Below are positions 11,625 through 24,441 of a stretch of DNA of 64,000 bases, one piece after another; the first letter of the stretch is position 1; each line of letters begins with the position of its first letter. The notes under the pieces were generated by a model that searched no databases, was not told the DNA's origin, and saw nothing but the letters and a program-made list of their open reading frames with translations. Made by a program: the position numbers and the translations under genes. Origin of the DNA: Trochalopteron elliotii (lineage: Eukaryota > Chordata > Aves > Passeriformes > Leiothrichidae); assembly GCA_024734555.1 (NCBI GenBank), contig JANPWX010000173.1, positions 434,001-498,000 of the forward strand, written 5' to 3'.

Positions 11625-14600
11625 TTCTTTCCACTACAAGCAAGACATGAGGTAATAACATCAACTAGTCAGGAAAAAAATCAAACAAAGCGAAACAAAG
11701 CCTTGAAGTGTGCAAACCAAGACTTTGTCTTGTCTGGATGCTTAGATCATTACTCCACAAGGACACTCACATTGCAACGTAAGGATGCCTCTAGGCATGT
11801 TAACTATGCCTCTGGGCCCTTCAGGATCACTAACCATTAAAATTCAGCATACTGCATCAACAGCCACTAAACAGAGAAAGAAGGCTCCAAATGCAGATGC
11901 CCTGAATGCTGACCATACAAAGTGTTGATGATTTACACAAACTCAGAAAAAGCAAAGCAATTGTGGGGTTTGTGTGAACAGCCACATAACAAGGTTACTC
12001 TAAGGTACACGCCTTAGTTGGACAGAAGGCTGTTTCATGTTCTGTTCAAAAATCAATATACTTACTAATCACTGCTGACATATCATCTGCCACTATATAA
12101 GAGCATCCTGCATAAATAAGAGGATATACATTCACTTGCAAGTGGAAAGACTGAAGATACACTCACAGCATTTAGGAGTTTCAAACAGGGCCGGGATAGT
12201 AAGTGAGGCATCTGTAATGAGGAAACTGAAGTTCATGGGGGTTTGAAGAACAGGTAGAACTAGAAAACAATTTCAATGTTTCTCTTTCTTTTCCTCATCT
12301 TCTGTAATAAACCAAACAATCTTAACTCTTCCCCATTTCACTATTTCACTGAGGAATAGGTGAAAAGTAACAGACAAACTTTAGGGAAAATCTGTTGCAA
12401 AATAAATCACCTTGAACAGAGAGGATGCAAGCAAGAGGCTTCGGTATGAGACACCGATAACAGGATCCTGGTACTTATTCACTCTTTAAGCTTATCTAAA
12501 GTTACTCAGGGTCTCCAGCTCTAACTGAAAATTGAATTATTTCTTCTCAAAAAGTATAAACAGGAATGAAATCTCTCAAACAATTTGCTCATTTATGTTT
12601 CCACAGTTCTTCAGTAATTACTTTCTAACTTGAAATTAAAGGGCTTTTAGGTCATGACTTGAACAGTTCTTTTGTTGGCTGAAGAGATGGTGGATGAAGC
12701 ACTTGTACAAGGACCTACTGTTGGAAAATCTAAACCCCAATACCTAAGTTTAAGAGCAGCAAAATTGCTGTGCATTAGCCATATTGCCAGACTCACAGTC
12801 ACTGCCCAAGATATGGTGACAGATGTGTTTGACTATCTTCATAGTACAGCTGCTCTTTATTTCAGAGGTATAAGTCCTGGTAATATGAACACATACTGAC
12901 TTGGTAGCTGTTTAAAACATTTTCTTGAGTTTCAAAAGCCAGCAAAATTTATTCAGAGGCCTTAGTCAAAATGGTTCCCACAACCCACACTTCTCCACAA
13001 CACCTACAGTACCAAAATATCCCATGTAAAATCAACCAAGATACACCTATATGACCTCCAGCCACACCTTGCAACCTGAGTAGTGATGGATTATTTATCT
13101 TATATTTGTTTTATATTATGAGAGGCATTTTTACAAAGATTTTTCAGATCTTCTACGAAGATCTTTCTTCTAAAACAGGTATAAAAAAGACCTAGCAAGA
13201 CAAAAACAGTGCATCACCAATGATGCAAAGCGTTACCATTTTCATTTTGTTAGATTAACAATACAGCAATTTCTAATATCAAACCACTCAGCACGTACTA
13301 CACAGGTTCTATTACTGTTCTTTTCACTCAGATGGCATTTTTTAAAATAAAAAGTCCACATATTACAGGTCTACAAGGGAAGAAGCAAGAAAATAGATGT
13401 CTCACCAGTTTACAAAACAGATTTTTTAGTTCATTAATAGTTCATGAAACTATTGACCTTCCAATGTCAATAGTAGTAGACTCCTACAAATAGTAGTATG
13501 TTTTTTGGAGTCATATGATATACTTATTTCTAGAGTATAGCTCATAAGAAGCTCTACTAATAAATAAATTGGAGCTGAATTTCCCTCCAGTGAAATTTTG
13601 TTTTGAATACTGAGTGCAGAGTATGTTAGAAATTGGGCTTTATTTCTTTTCACTTAAGAAACATGCTGTATTTCAGAAGGCAAAAATTCATCTCTACAGT
13701 TCATCATTTTTTAAAAAAAAATAAGATTACAGAGGAGAAAGAAAATCCTCTTGGGTGACCTCACATTCTGCTGCATAAACAGTGAGCCCAGTCAATACAG
13801 TGAACTATTCTTAGTTAGCAGCAAATTCACAAACATCAGCTGAGGAACAAAGAGAGAGGCTCCACTGAAAGTAGAACTGAGGCACTAATTGGAACAAAAT
13901 ATTACTTTGCTTGAAGAAAAATCATAGGTTACAACCACATAACTGTTTTGAGTCACTAGTTAGACCCTAATAAAAGGGGTGAGTTTTAGACCCCGATTGA
14001 TTTCTGGGTGCTGTGCTGAAAAGAAAGTATTGGAGCACAGTCCACCCACAGTGCACTTAAAATGATTCAGAGCTGACAGGCAATAAAAGAAATATTGTTC
14101 CTCTTCTCATTTAGTAGAGCAAGAATAGCTGTATGCAATTTTTTTTCTGAACTTGATAAGTGAAAAATGACTCATTTTATTAGATAAAGACCATTTTAAA
14201 AAGCTTCCTCCTATAATTTGCATATTTTGAAAATTAAATTAATTCATCACAAAATGGTTAAATATAGTATTATGAGATAGGCAAAAGCCTGTAGAATATA
14301 AAAATGGTCACACACAGGAATTAAATAAAAAGAAGTATGTACTAAAAAGGAGATCATGCCTTGAATTTTATGCACCTTCCCTCCATTTACAAATGGATGT
14401 GCCAATCAAAACTGCAACTGCAAATTACTTTATCATACATGTGACTCACAAAGCATATAAACAAACGATCATGTAGCTTTATTGCTTTGCTAGTTCTGTG
14501 CCCCAAATCAGGCAAGTAATGAAGATTTTACAGGTTGAGAGGATGTCATTGAATGTATATACTGTCATCTCTCTCACATACTCACACACACTTTTAACTA

Positions 14601-15589
14601 ATGTATATTGGCTATATAGTCATCTTTCCTCCCTCCATTCTCTTCCCAGCTGTGCCATCAAAAAAGAGTGAGTGATGAAGAGATAAGATATGATTACACA
14701 CCCAAGCCAGTTCTGTCAGGCTGTTTGCCTGGGTGCTAATAGATATGTAAAGTAAGATAGATTTTGAAAAATTACATTGACACTGTTAAAAACTCATAAT
14801 AGAACTATTACTTTGCTAAACAGATTTGTTAATTCATGAATATCCTCTCTGTTGCCAGTTGTTTAATTTTAAAAGTTTAATTTAAGGGCAATACTGGGGG
14901 AAAAAATAACTTTTAGGAGTCAGAGTAGGAGTCAAAAAAGATGATTTAGTTTTTAAGTCACCAAACTGGAATTCAGGACACACAGTTCAACCATGTTCAC
15001 TGCAGACTACTTTGTGTATTTTTAAAACCATCTAATTGAATCTCTCCATAAATATCTTTTGTCTACAGCTTATTCAGGCTATATACAGCTTATTCAGATC
15101 TCTTTGGGAAAGAAGCAGGGGTTTACGTGTATGAATTCTGTACGTAGCTCACAAGGCCTTGCAATGTCCACTTACACCTGGAAAATGAATAATGAGGTTG
15201 TATGACCTTTCTGTTTTTCCCATTACTCATGCCTGAGAGATGCCCCCAGTGAACACCTACAAAGCAAATTATTTTTCTCCCCAAACCTTCATCCCTCCAG
15301 ATGCTCACAAACAAAATAGCATCCAGAGGTGGCATGCTCAGAAGCCAGTGTTACACCAACCAGTATCATCTTGTGTTTTCTTTTACTTTCCCATTTTTCC
15401 TTTGCTTTTAAAAGCAGATATTGTATTTTTTCCTGTGTTTTAACAATGTGTACAGCAAAGGGAATCCTGATCCACTGGGATTATGGTGCTCCTGTGGTGC
15501 CAAAAAAGTCCAGTTCCAGCACACTGCCCTGCTGATCCCTGGGGGGTCCCTGCCCCTCCCCATCCCTACAGAGCCCCCAAATTATGCAG
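11625..15589. other. Non-coding DNA, no recognised gene or repeat
   Basis: Moderately AT-rich and mostly free of simple repeats. Short frames such as 12672-12899 plus (75 codons) have no recognisable domain and no splice context. The stretch about 14360-14760 is complex unique-looking sequence. Nothing functional can be assigned. Confidence 0.55.
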
Positions 15590-15788
15590 CACCTGGCTGT
15601 GATTTTGGCACATCACATTGCCCAGAGGAGTTGTGGATGCCCTATTGCTGGAAGTGTTCAAGGCCAAGCTGGATGGAGCTCTGGACTGTCTGGTCTGTGG
15701 AAATTGTCCGTGCCTATGGTGGGGGGGTTGGAATTAGATGATCTTTAAGATCCCTTTGAACTCAAACCATTCTGTGATTCAATGATTA
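15590..15788 (+). mobile_element. CR1 LINE, 3' end fragment
   Basis: The sequence follows the last 200 bp of avian CR1: 'gaggagttgtggatgccc' near 15628, 'ggaagtgttcaaggccaagc' near 15651, a G-rich block at 15720-15728, then GGTTGGAATTAGATGATC, then AAGATCCC, and the ATTCTGTGATTCAATGATT tail. Left of 15590 similarity is lost. The frame 15421-15741 that crosses it is not a gene. Confidence 0.9.
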
Positions 15789-17161
15789 TTACTCATCTGA
15801 AAAACAGCAGTACAATAGAATCCTGTTTACTTCTCCTAGCATTACAGTAATTTACATTAAAATAATTTTGCATTCTACATAAAATTGGTAATGATAAGCA
15901 CTAAAACTGGAAGCATTTGGCTAAAAATTATTTGACAGTATTATTTCTCTGGATTTTTCATGATATGTGTTCTCTACTTCTATTGAGTCCCTCATTGGAA
16001 CTCAACTCAAAGTACAGCTATCTCTACTTCTTTGAGGGTGTGGCAGGAGGGAGGCAATTGTAATTAAAAGAATTACGATTTTTTAAAATCTGATTTTATA
16101 GTTCTTTCTAAATAAAAATCATTTTAGTGCTGTTTAATCTAGCTGATAAAGTTAAAATTAGTGTGAAAGCATAAGGTAAGAAAATGAGCACATCTAGAAA
16201 TGCAAAACAGTGAATTCAGACAAAAACAAACTTATGTGCAGGATTGGAAGAAAATGGATTAATTTTTTGAAGGAAATTAATTTCCCCTTTAACACATTTT
16301 GAATCATTACCATATATCAGGAATCATTTTCATGAAAATATTAGTAATTTTTTACTGTCTATGTGATGCAGCATTCTAAACTTATAATTTAGAAATTACT
16401 GTTAAATTTTGTAATGCAAAATCCTTTTTTTAAAGAATTAACTTAGATGTTAATAAATTTGTTTTGTTTTGTTTTCATGTGGGGAAAGTTACATGTATTA
16501 AACCAAGTCAGTGGCCCAAATAAAAGTCTATGAAGGAAAGAACAAAACTGTAACATCTTGAAAGCCAGTCTAGCTTTTCCTAATGAGATCTTGCTGATCT
16601 GAGTAATTTTAGGAATGTGCTTGGCCTATGTAAGAAGTTGAAGAATAGTTATTGAATTGATGTGAAGTCCAATCATTTTGTGTAATTTCACGTTATTTTT
16701 TACATCCACTTAATGACATATAAAATATGCAAATTTTTACACCAGCGCAGAATGAGGTGGAGTTCTGTATCTAGAACAATATCCCATAAGTTAAGGGTTC
16801 TCTTCAGAAAATTTCTCTCTCCTTACAACATTACAGAAAGTGCAGCAGATCTGAAAATAGTCACATTCAAATTTGAAGTGTGGATGTTAGGTGATTTAGG
16901 TTCTATCAGTATTACTTCCATTTTAAAGGTTGCAAATGCAGTGCAGGCTTGTGATTGGCACCAACTATTTCAGTAGTATAACAAATAACTGTGATTTTTA
17001 ATTCCGGCTCAGAAGATGATAAAACTTACCTTTAAACCTCATGCAAGCATTGCAGGTGGTCAGTAGATAATGAAAGTTCCTGTTTACAGAAAAGAAAATA
17101 TCTTAGCACTGACTAAGTGATCTTTACCTTAAATTAAGAAGCAGTGGAGTTTTTTATTTAT
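15789..17161. other. AT-rich non-coding DNA, nothing recognised
   Basis: No open frame above about 90 codons, no recognised repeat, and no RNA gene seen. Confidence 0.55.
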
Positions 17162-17815
17162 TGTGATAGTCCAGAAAACCTTCTTGTGATGTTAGAAATT
17201 CAGTTTTGGGTTAGAGCAAAAACTGCTGAGAAAACCTTGAAGGAGCCCTTCAAGTTGTTCTGCAAATGCACAGCCATGTTTCTTGCAGCCTTGCTCCACG
17301 TACTTGACTGCTGTCAAGGACAGCTCTGGGCACAGATGAAGTCAAAAGCTGCCCAAAGCAGGGTGCTACAGAAGGCAGCAGAGTAGCATAGGTACTCTGT
17401 CTCATCAGTCTGTGACAGCTCCCCAACGTGCCAGGCTTGCATTACTGTGGATTCCTTCAGCCACTCAATGTAATCTCTGTACACAATGGTTTGGTCGGTT
17501 CTGTCTCCCCCTCAATGACCTTGGCCTTGTGGTTCCTTCCCCCTCGGTGTGTCTCCATTGGCTTCAGGTCAATGCCCTTACCTTCCCTTTGCCCTGCCCC
17601 CACACCCTCTACCTATGGGGACACGGGGCTGGATTGCTCTCTCTTGCCTCTTGGCCTGGGCTCTCTTCACTTTCTTCTCCCATCCCGGCTTGGGGTGGGA
17701 GGGTAAAAATATAATGGACTCTCATGTTTAACAACAAAGTCTTGTCTCGTCTGTTTTCCTGCTGGGGCCGGAATCTCCCTGGACACCATGAGCACTGTTG
17801 CTACACGACACAACA
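17162..17815 (+). mobile_element. Probable ERV LTR (solo), plus strand
   Basis: A GC-richer block with sharp composition edges in AT-rich surroundings. It starts TGTGATAGTCCAG and ends GCTACACGACACAACA, so it has the TG...CA ends of an LTR. Near its 3' end a TATA-like AAAATATAATGG at about 17706 is followed by a compact pyrimidine-rich region ('cttgtctcgtctgttttcc') and 'ggaatctccctggacaccat', an arrangement common in avian LTR R/U5 regions. No canonical AATAAA and no clean target duplication were found, so the ends are approximate. The overlapping frames of 60-100 codons at 17412-17731 have no recognisable domain. Confidence 0.5.
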
Positions 17816-17955
17816 TTTTACGCTTACCTAACAAAGAGGCAGAAGGTCTTTCTGTTGTGGTAGGGAAAAAATTATGTAAACATATATGTATTTCCAGTTC
17901 TTCCTCATTCTTCACTGTGACAGTATGCTTATATCAAAGGAAAAAGTTCAAAGAC

Positions 17956-17997
<42 letters not shown>

Positions 17998-20900
17998 AAC
18001 TAAAGAAAAACCAACTAAACAAAAACCCCTCAAATTGTGAGATCCAATTTTTGATCTCCAAATTAGGGTCTCAAGCTACAGTTAACACTTTTCAGTTTGG
18101 AAGCTGTTAAAATATCTGACTTGATTAAAAATATCATTTAAATATGTACGTCCAAGATACAGGGCATACATATCTCTTTTTTTCCCTAATATAGGCCAGA
18201 TGTTTTTGAAACACTAAGTCCTGTGAAAACTTCTCCATCAAAGAGCATCTCATTTTAGATTAAACCTACCTTTATTAAATCAAGTTCTTTTAAGGACAAA
18301 TTGTTCACTATTGACCCAATGATCTAACTTGTGTGTGTACTTACCTGCCCACATGTACTCTGGCAAATGCTATAATTATCCTGATGAATCACAAATAGAA
18401 TTTACATTTTACCTTGCAAGTATCAGAAAGCAGTGACTAGAGATGACTTGATTATATAAATGCTACCTTATTTCCAGGAATGACGACAGAGCTGGTAAAA
18501 AGTGTCGTTAAATATAGCTCTAAATGAGCCACTCTGTTTGGCAGATAGAGAGAAAACAAAAACCAGAAAAACACAGTGAAAGAAAATAACAAAAGAGGAA
18601 AGACTTTTTAAAAGTCACCATGATCTGATGTAAAAGCTGGAAGACAAAGGAAACACCAATAAGGTGAAATTTTTAAAAGTCTGTGTGGGAAGGATTTAAA
18701 AATGGGAAGACAGAAAAAACATTACATAATATAATACTCAAAAGGCAAGAAACACAATTGTAATTCTTCTCCTCCAGTTTTCTAATGTACTTACAGCCAC
18801 TCATTTCCACACAGCCTGTACATATGAAGCTACTGGAAATCCCCAGCAATTTCTGCCAGTGTTCACTGAAATTTACACTCAGCAGAACTCAGTGTTCTTT
18901 GCACTTGCACAACCCTGAAGGGCACTTGTTTCAAATTCCTGTGACTGGAGGACACTATTTTTTTTTTCTCATAAATATGTAGTGTCATGGCAAAATCAAG
19001 CTATATTATGTCTTCTGACAATGCTTCAACCTGTGGAAACCAGAATGCAAGAAGGACATGAAACATTTTTAAAGCTAATAAGAGAAGTATATGAGACTGC
19101 CCTTGAGTTCTTTATGGTAGGATCCAGTGGATAACACCAGCATTATTTTCCTTTGGCTTTTCTTTCTTGAAAGAAATGTTAGAAAATACTAATTTTTAGA
19201 AATTGATCAGTGCACTTCCATCTGTGGCTTAACTGTGGCTACACCTCCATACAGTGGCATCATGATTTATGAAGGCACGTTTATTTAGAAAGATGTTTAG
19301 GCAAATACTTCATAGAAATTTTTCTGGGAAATAAACATTTTTTCTGAAACAGCTACTGATCACCATAATAAATTCTAATCTACCTCTGAGTTATGAGGTT
19401 ACCAACCAAAATCTTTACTTTTTTCTTAATACAGATTCACATTTTCTAATTATGAACTTCAAAAACATCTAGAAAAATAGTATATACTTGAACATAATTT
19501 AAGTTCCAATGCATGGGATTGAATTGAAGCTCTGGTTCTCACTTTTTAAATGTTGATTCTCTCTTTTTTAATCTTCATTAGAATACATTAGTGGGGGGAG
19601 GGTTTATTTTGGAGGGCTTTTCATTTTTTTAATTCTTTATTCTTCTTAGGGGAAGAGGGTACTGTTTTACCTGGGACAAATCCATGCCTGACTTTGATAA
19701 GAACACACAAAAGCAAAAAAAAAAAAATTATGAAATTTAAGAAGGCTGGAGCAACAACTAACATGGCTTTGTCAGGAATAAAACTTGTTAAACACATCTG
19801 AACACCTTTAGGGCAGGCTAACAGGCCTTACAAACAGAGGAGGTGCTGTAGGTAGTGTGCAGCTCAGCCTCTGGCACTGTTTCATGTGGCATTTTCAAAA
19901 CAAGATACAGAAAATCAGTCAAGCTGAAATTGGTGTTAGTTGGGTGCAAAATAAAGAAAAAAAAATCCCTTACAGAATTTCAGTGATTCACAGCAAAGCC
20001 ATGATGAACTGTATGTTGGCTTACAGTGGTTTCTGGTACTGTTCATTGCAGACTATGGTAAAGGTAATAGGTTTACGAGATTGAAAGAAGTGAAGCTGGA
20101 GCAAACTAAAGGTACACTGAGGAAAAAATTATAACACCAGAGAAATTAAAACAATGACCTGAAAAAGAGGAATACAAAAATCATTAAGGATATGTGCCGG
20201 TGGGAATAAAACAACTCGCACAAATAGAGAATGGCAAAACTGATGTTGAAATTTAGTCCCTAGTGAATTCTGACCTGAAAACAGTCAACGGAGTGGTGTA
20301 AAAAAGCTGGAAAACACAATGCAGTACGAATAAAAAGGAGTCTAACAGACAAGTAATGCATCTTCTCCAGTCCATACTATTGAGTCTTTAAAAATAAGAT
20401 CTTACTCAGTCAGGATCCACAGCTCAGGAGGGGCAATTGATGGCGAAGTGTCCAGAGAATGATCCAGTATCTTAAATCCATTCTCTGAGAAAAAGTTAAT
20501 AGGAAGGCCAAAAAAATGAAATATATAAAACCTTACTTCCTTCATAACTTCGGTCAAAACATCTCCTGAAAACTGATCCATTGGAATTCTTCCCACCCTA
20601 CTTTACCATTATCTATTCTTCAGTTATAGCAAGGTCATATTTTTGTAAGGAAAATTGATTAAATACATTAAAAAAATCCAACTCTTGTTAGATGCAAAAT
20701 GGACTGAGAACACAATTTAGGAACAAGAGGAGAAAACAGCCAATGTAAATGGTTGCTTTAAAGTTTCTATCCAAAAGCCATAACAGAAATGATCAGCTAA
20801 TTTTTTTTTTTTGTAATATCTCTATTCAACAGTGAGAACAATACATACAAAAAAATGCCTGAAACTCTGATAATAATTACATTTAAAATACAGATAACGG

Positions 20901-21593
20901 TTCTAGTTCACTTTCAAAATCTGAAGAGTTTTTTTTAACATTCAAATCCAATTAAAGATTTTGTCATCACCTGATGTTAATTAATGGTTTTGTACTGACC
21001 TCAGTGAGCACAGATGTTTTACAAGGTACATTCTGTTAAAAGAGATTGATGATCTAAACAGTTCATAGTAACCACTTCTGTCTTCATCTTCCCTGTCTAT
21101 CACATACCCTGAACTAATTAAAGATAGCAGTGTTTACTAGTAATTTAATCAAAAACTCAATAATCTTCACAATCACGGAAATTGCTTTGACTCAGCACAA
21201 CGCCTGGGCTTTTCAAGATGATCTGTGAATTAAACAATAAAGACCACTAGATGTGAACAAGCTTGAAATGTGAATTCCAGAGCACCAACAATCAGAGAAG
21301 GTGTAATCATTCATAGGTGTGACGAGTGGCTATGGGAAATTGAGAAGAACCTGTAAATAAGCAGCTTCCTTTCACGAAAGGGAAAGAAATCTGGAAACCA
21401 GAGCAGCAGCTGAAATAAATGAAATTGGGTGATATTTAGAAGAATTTAATTTCAATGGAATAAAATAAAAAAAAAAATACAGAAAACAAGTGGTTGTAAT
21501 CAAAATTTTGGGAGGATCAGAGGCACTCAATTTTGGAAAGGATTTCAAGTCTCAAAATCTTTGGTGGTCTACTGCTTTAGATTTTTTAAACGT
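17816..21593. other. AT-rich non-coding DNA left of the tandem array
   Basis: Holds an (AAAT)n microsatellite at 17959-17999, a poly-A tract near 19718-19729, and no supported gene. A short piece at 21364-21400 resembles the hairpin segment of the array units that start at 21594, so a decayed outlying unit may begin there. Confidence 0.55.
17959..17999. repeat. (AAAT)n microsatellite
   Basis: About ten uninterrupted AAAT units. Confidence 0.97.
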
Positions 21594-22000
21594 TCCACTT
21601 GTGAATGAAATCTTGAAATCAGAAAACAAAGACAACAAAAAATGCTCTGGAAAGTACCTATGATCAAAAAAAAACTCAACTGAAAAAATCAGAACATTTG
21701 GAAATGGAATAACTGCAGCAAGTAGACTGAGATGAAATGAGGAGCAAGGAAAACAAATGAATGGTACCAAAATTATCTTCCTTAAAATCCTAAAATCCGT
21801 GAGGAAATGTAAAAAAAAGAGAAAGGAGAAGAATATGAAAAAAACAAATGTTAAAAAAATAAAAGGAAAAATTCTGAAATCAAGTAAAAGCAAAAAAAAG
21901 GTAATGGGATGACAAGAAGTGCAAGGAAATGGATCAAAGCTTGCCACATTAATCCTCATTGAAATCTTCAGAGAACCAAGTCTCACAAAGGCTCTGGAAA

Positions 22001-22005
22001 GGAGA
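22001..22005. repeat. Target-site duplication, left copy
   Basis: GGAGA immediately before the TGTCCT end of the LTR; the identical GGAGA follows the LTR at 22652-22656. Confidence 0.93.
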
Positions 22006-22651
22006 TGTCCTAGGGTGACTTTATGATGCTTGTATCCCCAGTTGTCTGTTCTGTGTGTGCTGCATGTTGTGTTCTGTACCTTTAAGGCTGGTTCTGAGAC
22101 TGAAGCAGGGAAGGAAGAAGTGCACAGTTTGTTTCAAAAAACAGCGTTCACTCCTCTGCATTTTCTTCTTTTTTGGGACGATGGTGTTTGTCTGAGGCAC
22201 GGACAGCTGCCAGACAGAGATCTTTTTTGCTTTTAGTTAGTTTAGCTAACTGAGGCAAAGAAGCTTCCTGGACTGTATTTTTTTGTTTTTCCAGGGACTG
22301 TTTAAACCTGCTCTGGACTGATAAACCCAGAGGAGAACCGGGAGCTCGCAACTGCACCCCACCAGGGCCTGGACCACTGGAGGGATGAAAAAGGGACTGA
22401 CCGAGTAGAGCAACACTACAGCAAAGACATTGTCAGTTTGCCGTCTCACTCCAGAACAAGAAGTTTGATTGATTCATATTATTCAGTCTGTATTCTTCTG
22501 GGCACTTTGTTTGTTAAATAAATAATTTTCCCACTTTTCTCAGAGAAAGTTCTTTTCCTGAACAGGATGGGGGCAGGGGGGCATTTGGGCTTGTTCTCCA
22601 GAGGAACCCTATTTCAAGGATTTTCTCCCAAATTCACTGGAAACCAGGACA
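22006..22651 (+). mobile_element. ERVL-type solo LTR inserted in the tandem array
   Basis: A 646-bp element with perfect short inverted ends TGTCCT...AGGACA, flanked by a perfect 5-bp duplication (GGAGA at 22001-22005 and 22652-22656). Five-base duplications are typical of class III (ERVL-like) avian retroviruses. The start TGTCCTAGGGTGACTTTATG is one I recognise from common songbird LTRs. A poly(A) signal AATAAA lies at 22517-22522, which sets plus orientation. No internal retroviral sequence remains, so it is a solo LTR formed by recombination between the two LTRs of a provirus. Removing it and one GGAGA rejoins the array unit cleanly (GCTCTGGAAAGGAGA then CAGGATCAAATAAAAC), as seen uninterrupted at 24119-24145. 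It is therefore younger than the array. Confidence 0.93.
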
Positions 22652-22656
22652 GGAGA
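22652..22656. repeat. Target-site duplication, right copy
   Basis: GGAGA, identical to 22001-22005, directly after the AGGACA end of the LTR. Confidence 0.93.
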
Positions 22657-23145
22657 CAGGATCAAATAAAACACAATTGAAATAAAATCAGAAATTTTGG
22701 GAATAAAAAAGAAACGGCAACCAAATGGACTGAAATGAAATGAGGGGAAATAAAAACAAGCTAGTTTTACAAAAATTATCCTAATTTAAATTCTAAAATC
22801 AGGGAGGAATGGTAAACAAGGAGAGAGGAAAAGAAACTGAAGAAATGAAATTATCAAAATAAAAAAATGAAAAAAATCTGACACGAATAAAAAAAAAAAA
22901 ATTAATGGGATGCCAAGAAGTGCAGGGAAAGGCAGCAAAGCTTGCCCAATTCATCTTCATTGAAATGGCAAGATTTCATTCCCTTTTCTGAAAGGAAAAA
23001 TAAATTAATTTCGCAAAAATTATGAAAATTTAAATTCTAAAATCAGGGAGAAATGTTAAAGAATGAGAAAGGAGAAGAAACTAAAAAAATGAAAGGTTCA
23101 AAACAAAAAGGAAACACTCTGAAACTAAGAAAAATCAATGAAAGA

Positions 23146-23341
23146 GAATGGGATGACAAGAAGTGCAGGGAAAGGGACAGAAGTTTACCACATAAATCCT
23201 CATTGAAATACAAAATATTTCATCCCCATTCTTGAAAGGAAGACTTTCCTTTCAGGAAAGGGAACAAAATCTTGCCATTTCAATAAAGATTAATTGGGCA
23301 AGCTTTGGTGCCTTTCCCTGCACTTCTTGGTATCCTATTCA
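23146..23341. repeat. Large inverted repeat (fold-back) at array orientation switch
   Basis: Left arm 23146-23241 and right arm 23246-23341 are complementary over about 96 bp with mismatches. The left arm carries GACAAGAAGTGCAGGGAAAG and the right arm its complement CTTTCCCTGCACTTCTTGG. The centre (about 23243) coincides with the loop of the hairpin found in each array unit (CTTGAAAGGAA / TTCCTTTCAGG). Weaker complementarity continues outward for at least another 100 bp on each side, because the whole unit to the right is reversed. Confidence 0.88.
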
Positions 23342-23870
23342 CTTCTAGTTGTTTCACTTGGTTTCAGAATTTTGCCTGTTTTTTCCTTTGAAGATTTCAT
23401 TCCTCTACTGTCTCCCTGTCTCTCTTGATTCCCATTTCTTCCCTCATTTCTGGATTTCAATTGGAGTCCTGTTGGCAAGTCTTGGTCCTTTGCACTGCCC
23501 CTCTTTCCATCTCAGTCCATTTGCTTCCAATCACTCCATTTCCACCTTTGCTACCTTTTCACTTGCTTTCAAAATTTTTCCTGGTCTCAGATCTTAGGAT
23601 TTCATTTCTCTAGCTTCTTCTCCTCTCTCTTCATTTACATTTTTTCCCTAATTTCTGGATCTGAATTGCAGTCCTTCTGGCAAGTCTTGCTCCTTTGCAC
23701 GGCCCTTCTTTCCATCTGAGTCCATTTTCTTGCAATGACTGCATTTCTACAGTTTCTCCGTTTTAACTTTTTTTCAAATTTTTTAGTGATTTTTTTTTAC
23801 ACTTTCAGATTTCTTTTTCTTTTCTCCTAATTTACATTTCCTCTCTGATTTCAGGATTTCAATTTGAATG
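23244..23870 (-). repeat. Inverted block of the tandem array
   Basis: The same unit landmarks appear as reverse complements: CCCTGCACTTCTTGG near 23317, GGTTTCAGAATTTT near 23361, CCATCTCAGTCCATTTGC at about 23508, and CCATCTGAGTCCATTTTC at about 23713. The last two, about 205 bp apart, show two partial units in the block. Forward orientation resumes between about 23866 and 23955 through an AT-rich joint (GAATGAAATTAAATGAATG). Confidence 0.82.
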
Positions 23871-24441
23871 AAATTAAATGAATGAAATGGAATGAAATAT
23901 TCATAATTATAAATGAAATATATCATACAACAGTTGAAAACAATAAAAGCGAATAGGATGTCTAGATGTGCATGTAAATGGACCAAAGGTTTCCACAGTG
24001 ATCCTCATTGTAATTACAATATTTCATTCACTTTCTTGAAAGGAACTTCTTTCTTTCAGGAAATTTCACTTGTGGACAGGGAATTAAATCTTGAAATCAC
24101 AGAATAAAGTCTTGCCAACGCTCTGGAAAAGATATGATCAAATAAAACAAAGTTGAAAAAAATCAGAAAATTTCGAAAATAGAGGAACGGCAACCAAATT
24201 GACTGAGATTAAATGGGGGGAAATGAAAATACACTAATTTTGCCAAAATTATTCTAATTTAAATGTCTAAATTAGGGATGAATGTTATGCAAGGAGAAAA
24301 GAGAAGAAGCTTAAGAAATTAAATGCTCAAAATAAAAAATGAAAAAATCTGGCGCCAAGTGGAAATAATAGAAGTGCGTGGGATGACAAAAGTGCAGGGA
24401 AATGGACTGAAGCTTGCCACATTAATCCTCTTTGAAACCGC

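Noticed and set aside
12090..12125. TATA-box-like CTATATAAGAGC
   Set aside because: No transcript, CpG-rich promoter or coding sequence downstream. Such words are expected in AT-rich DNA.
17412..17731. Overlapping plus-strand frames of 60-100 codons
   Set aside because: Three frames open at once reflects GC-rich composition of the probable LTR, and no protein family is recognised.
21552..21986. Longest open frame in the window (144 codons, minus strand)
   Set aside because: It lies in the tandem array, is Phe/Leu/Ile-rich because the other strand is A-rich, has no domain, and is not kept open in the other units.
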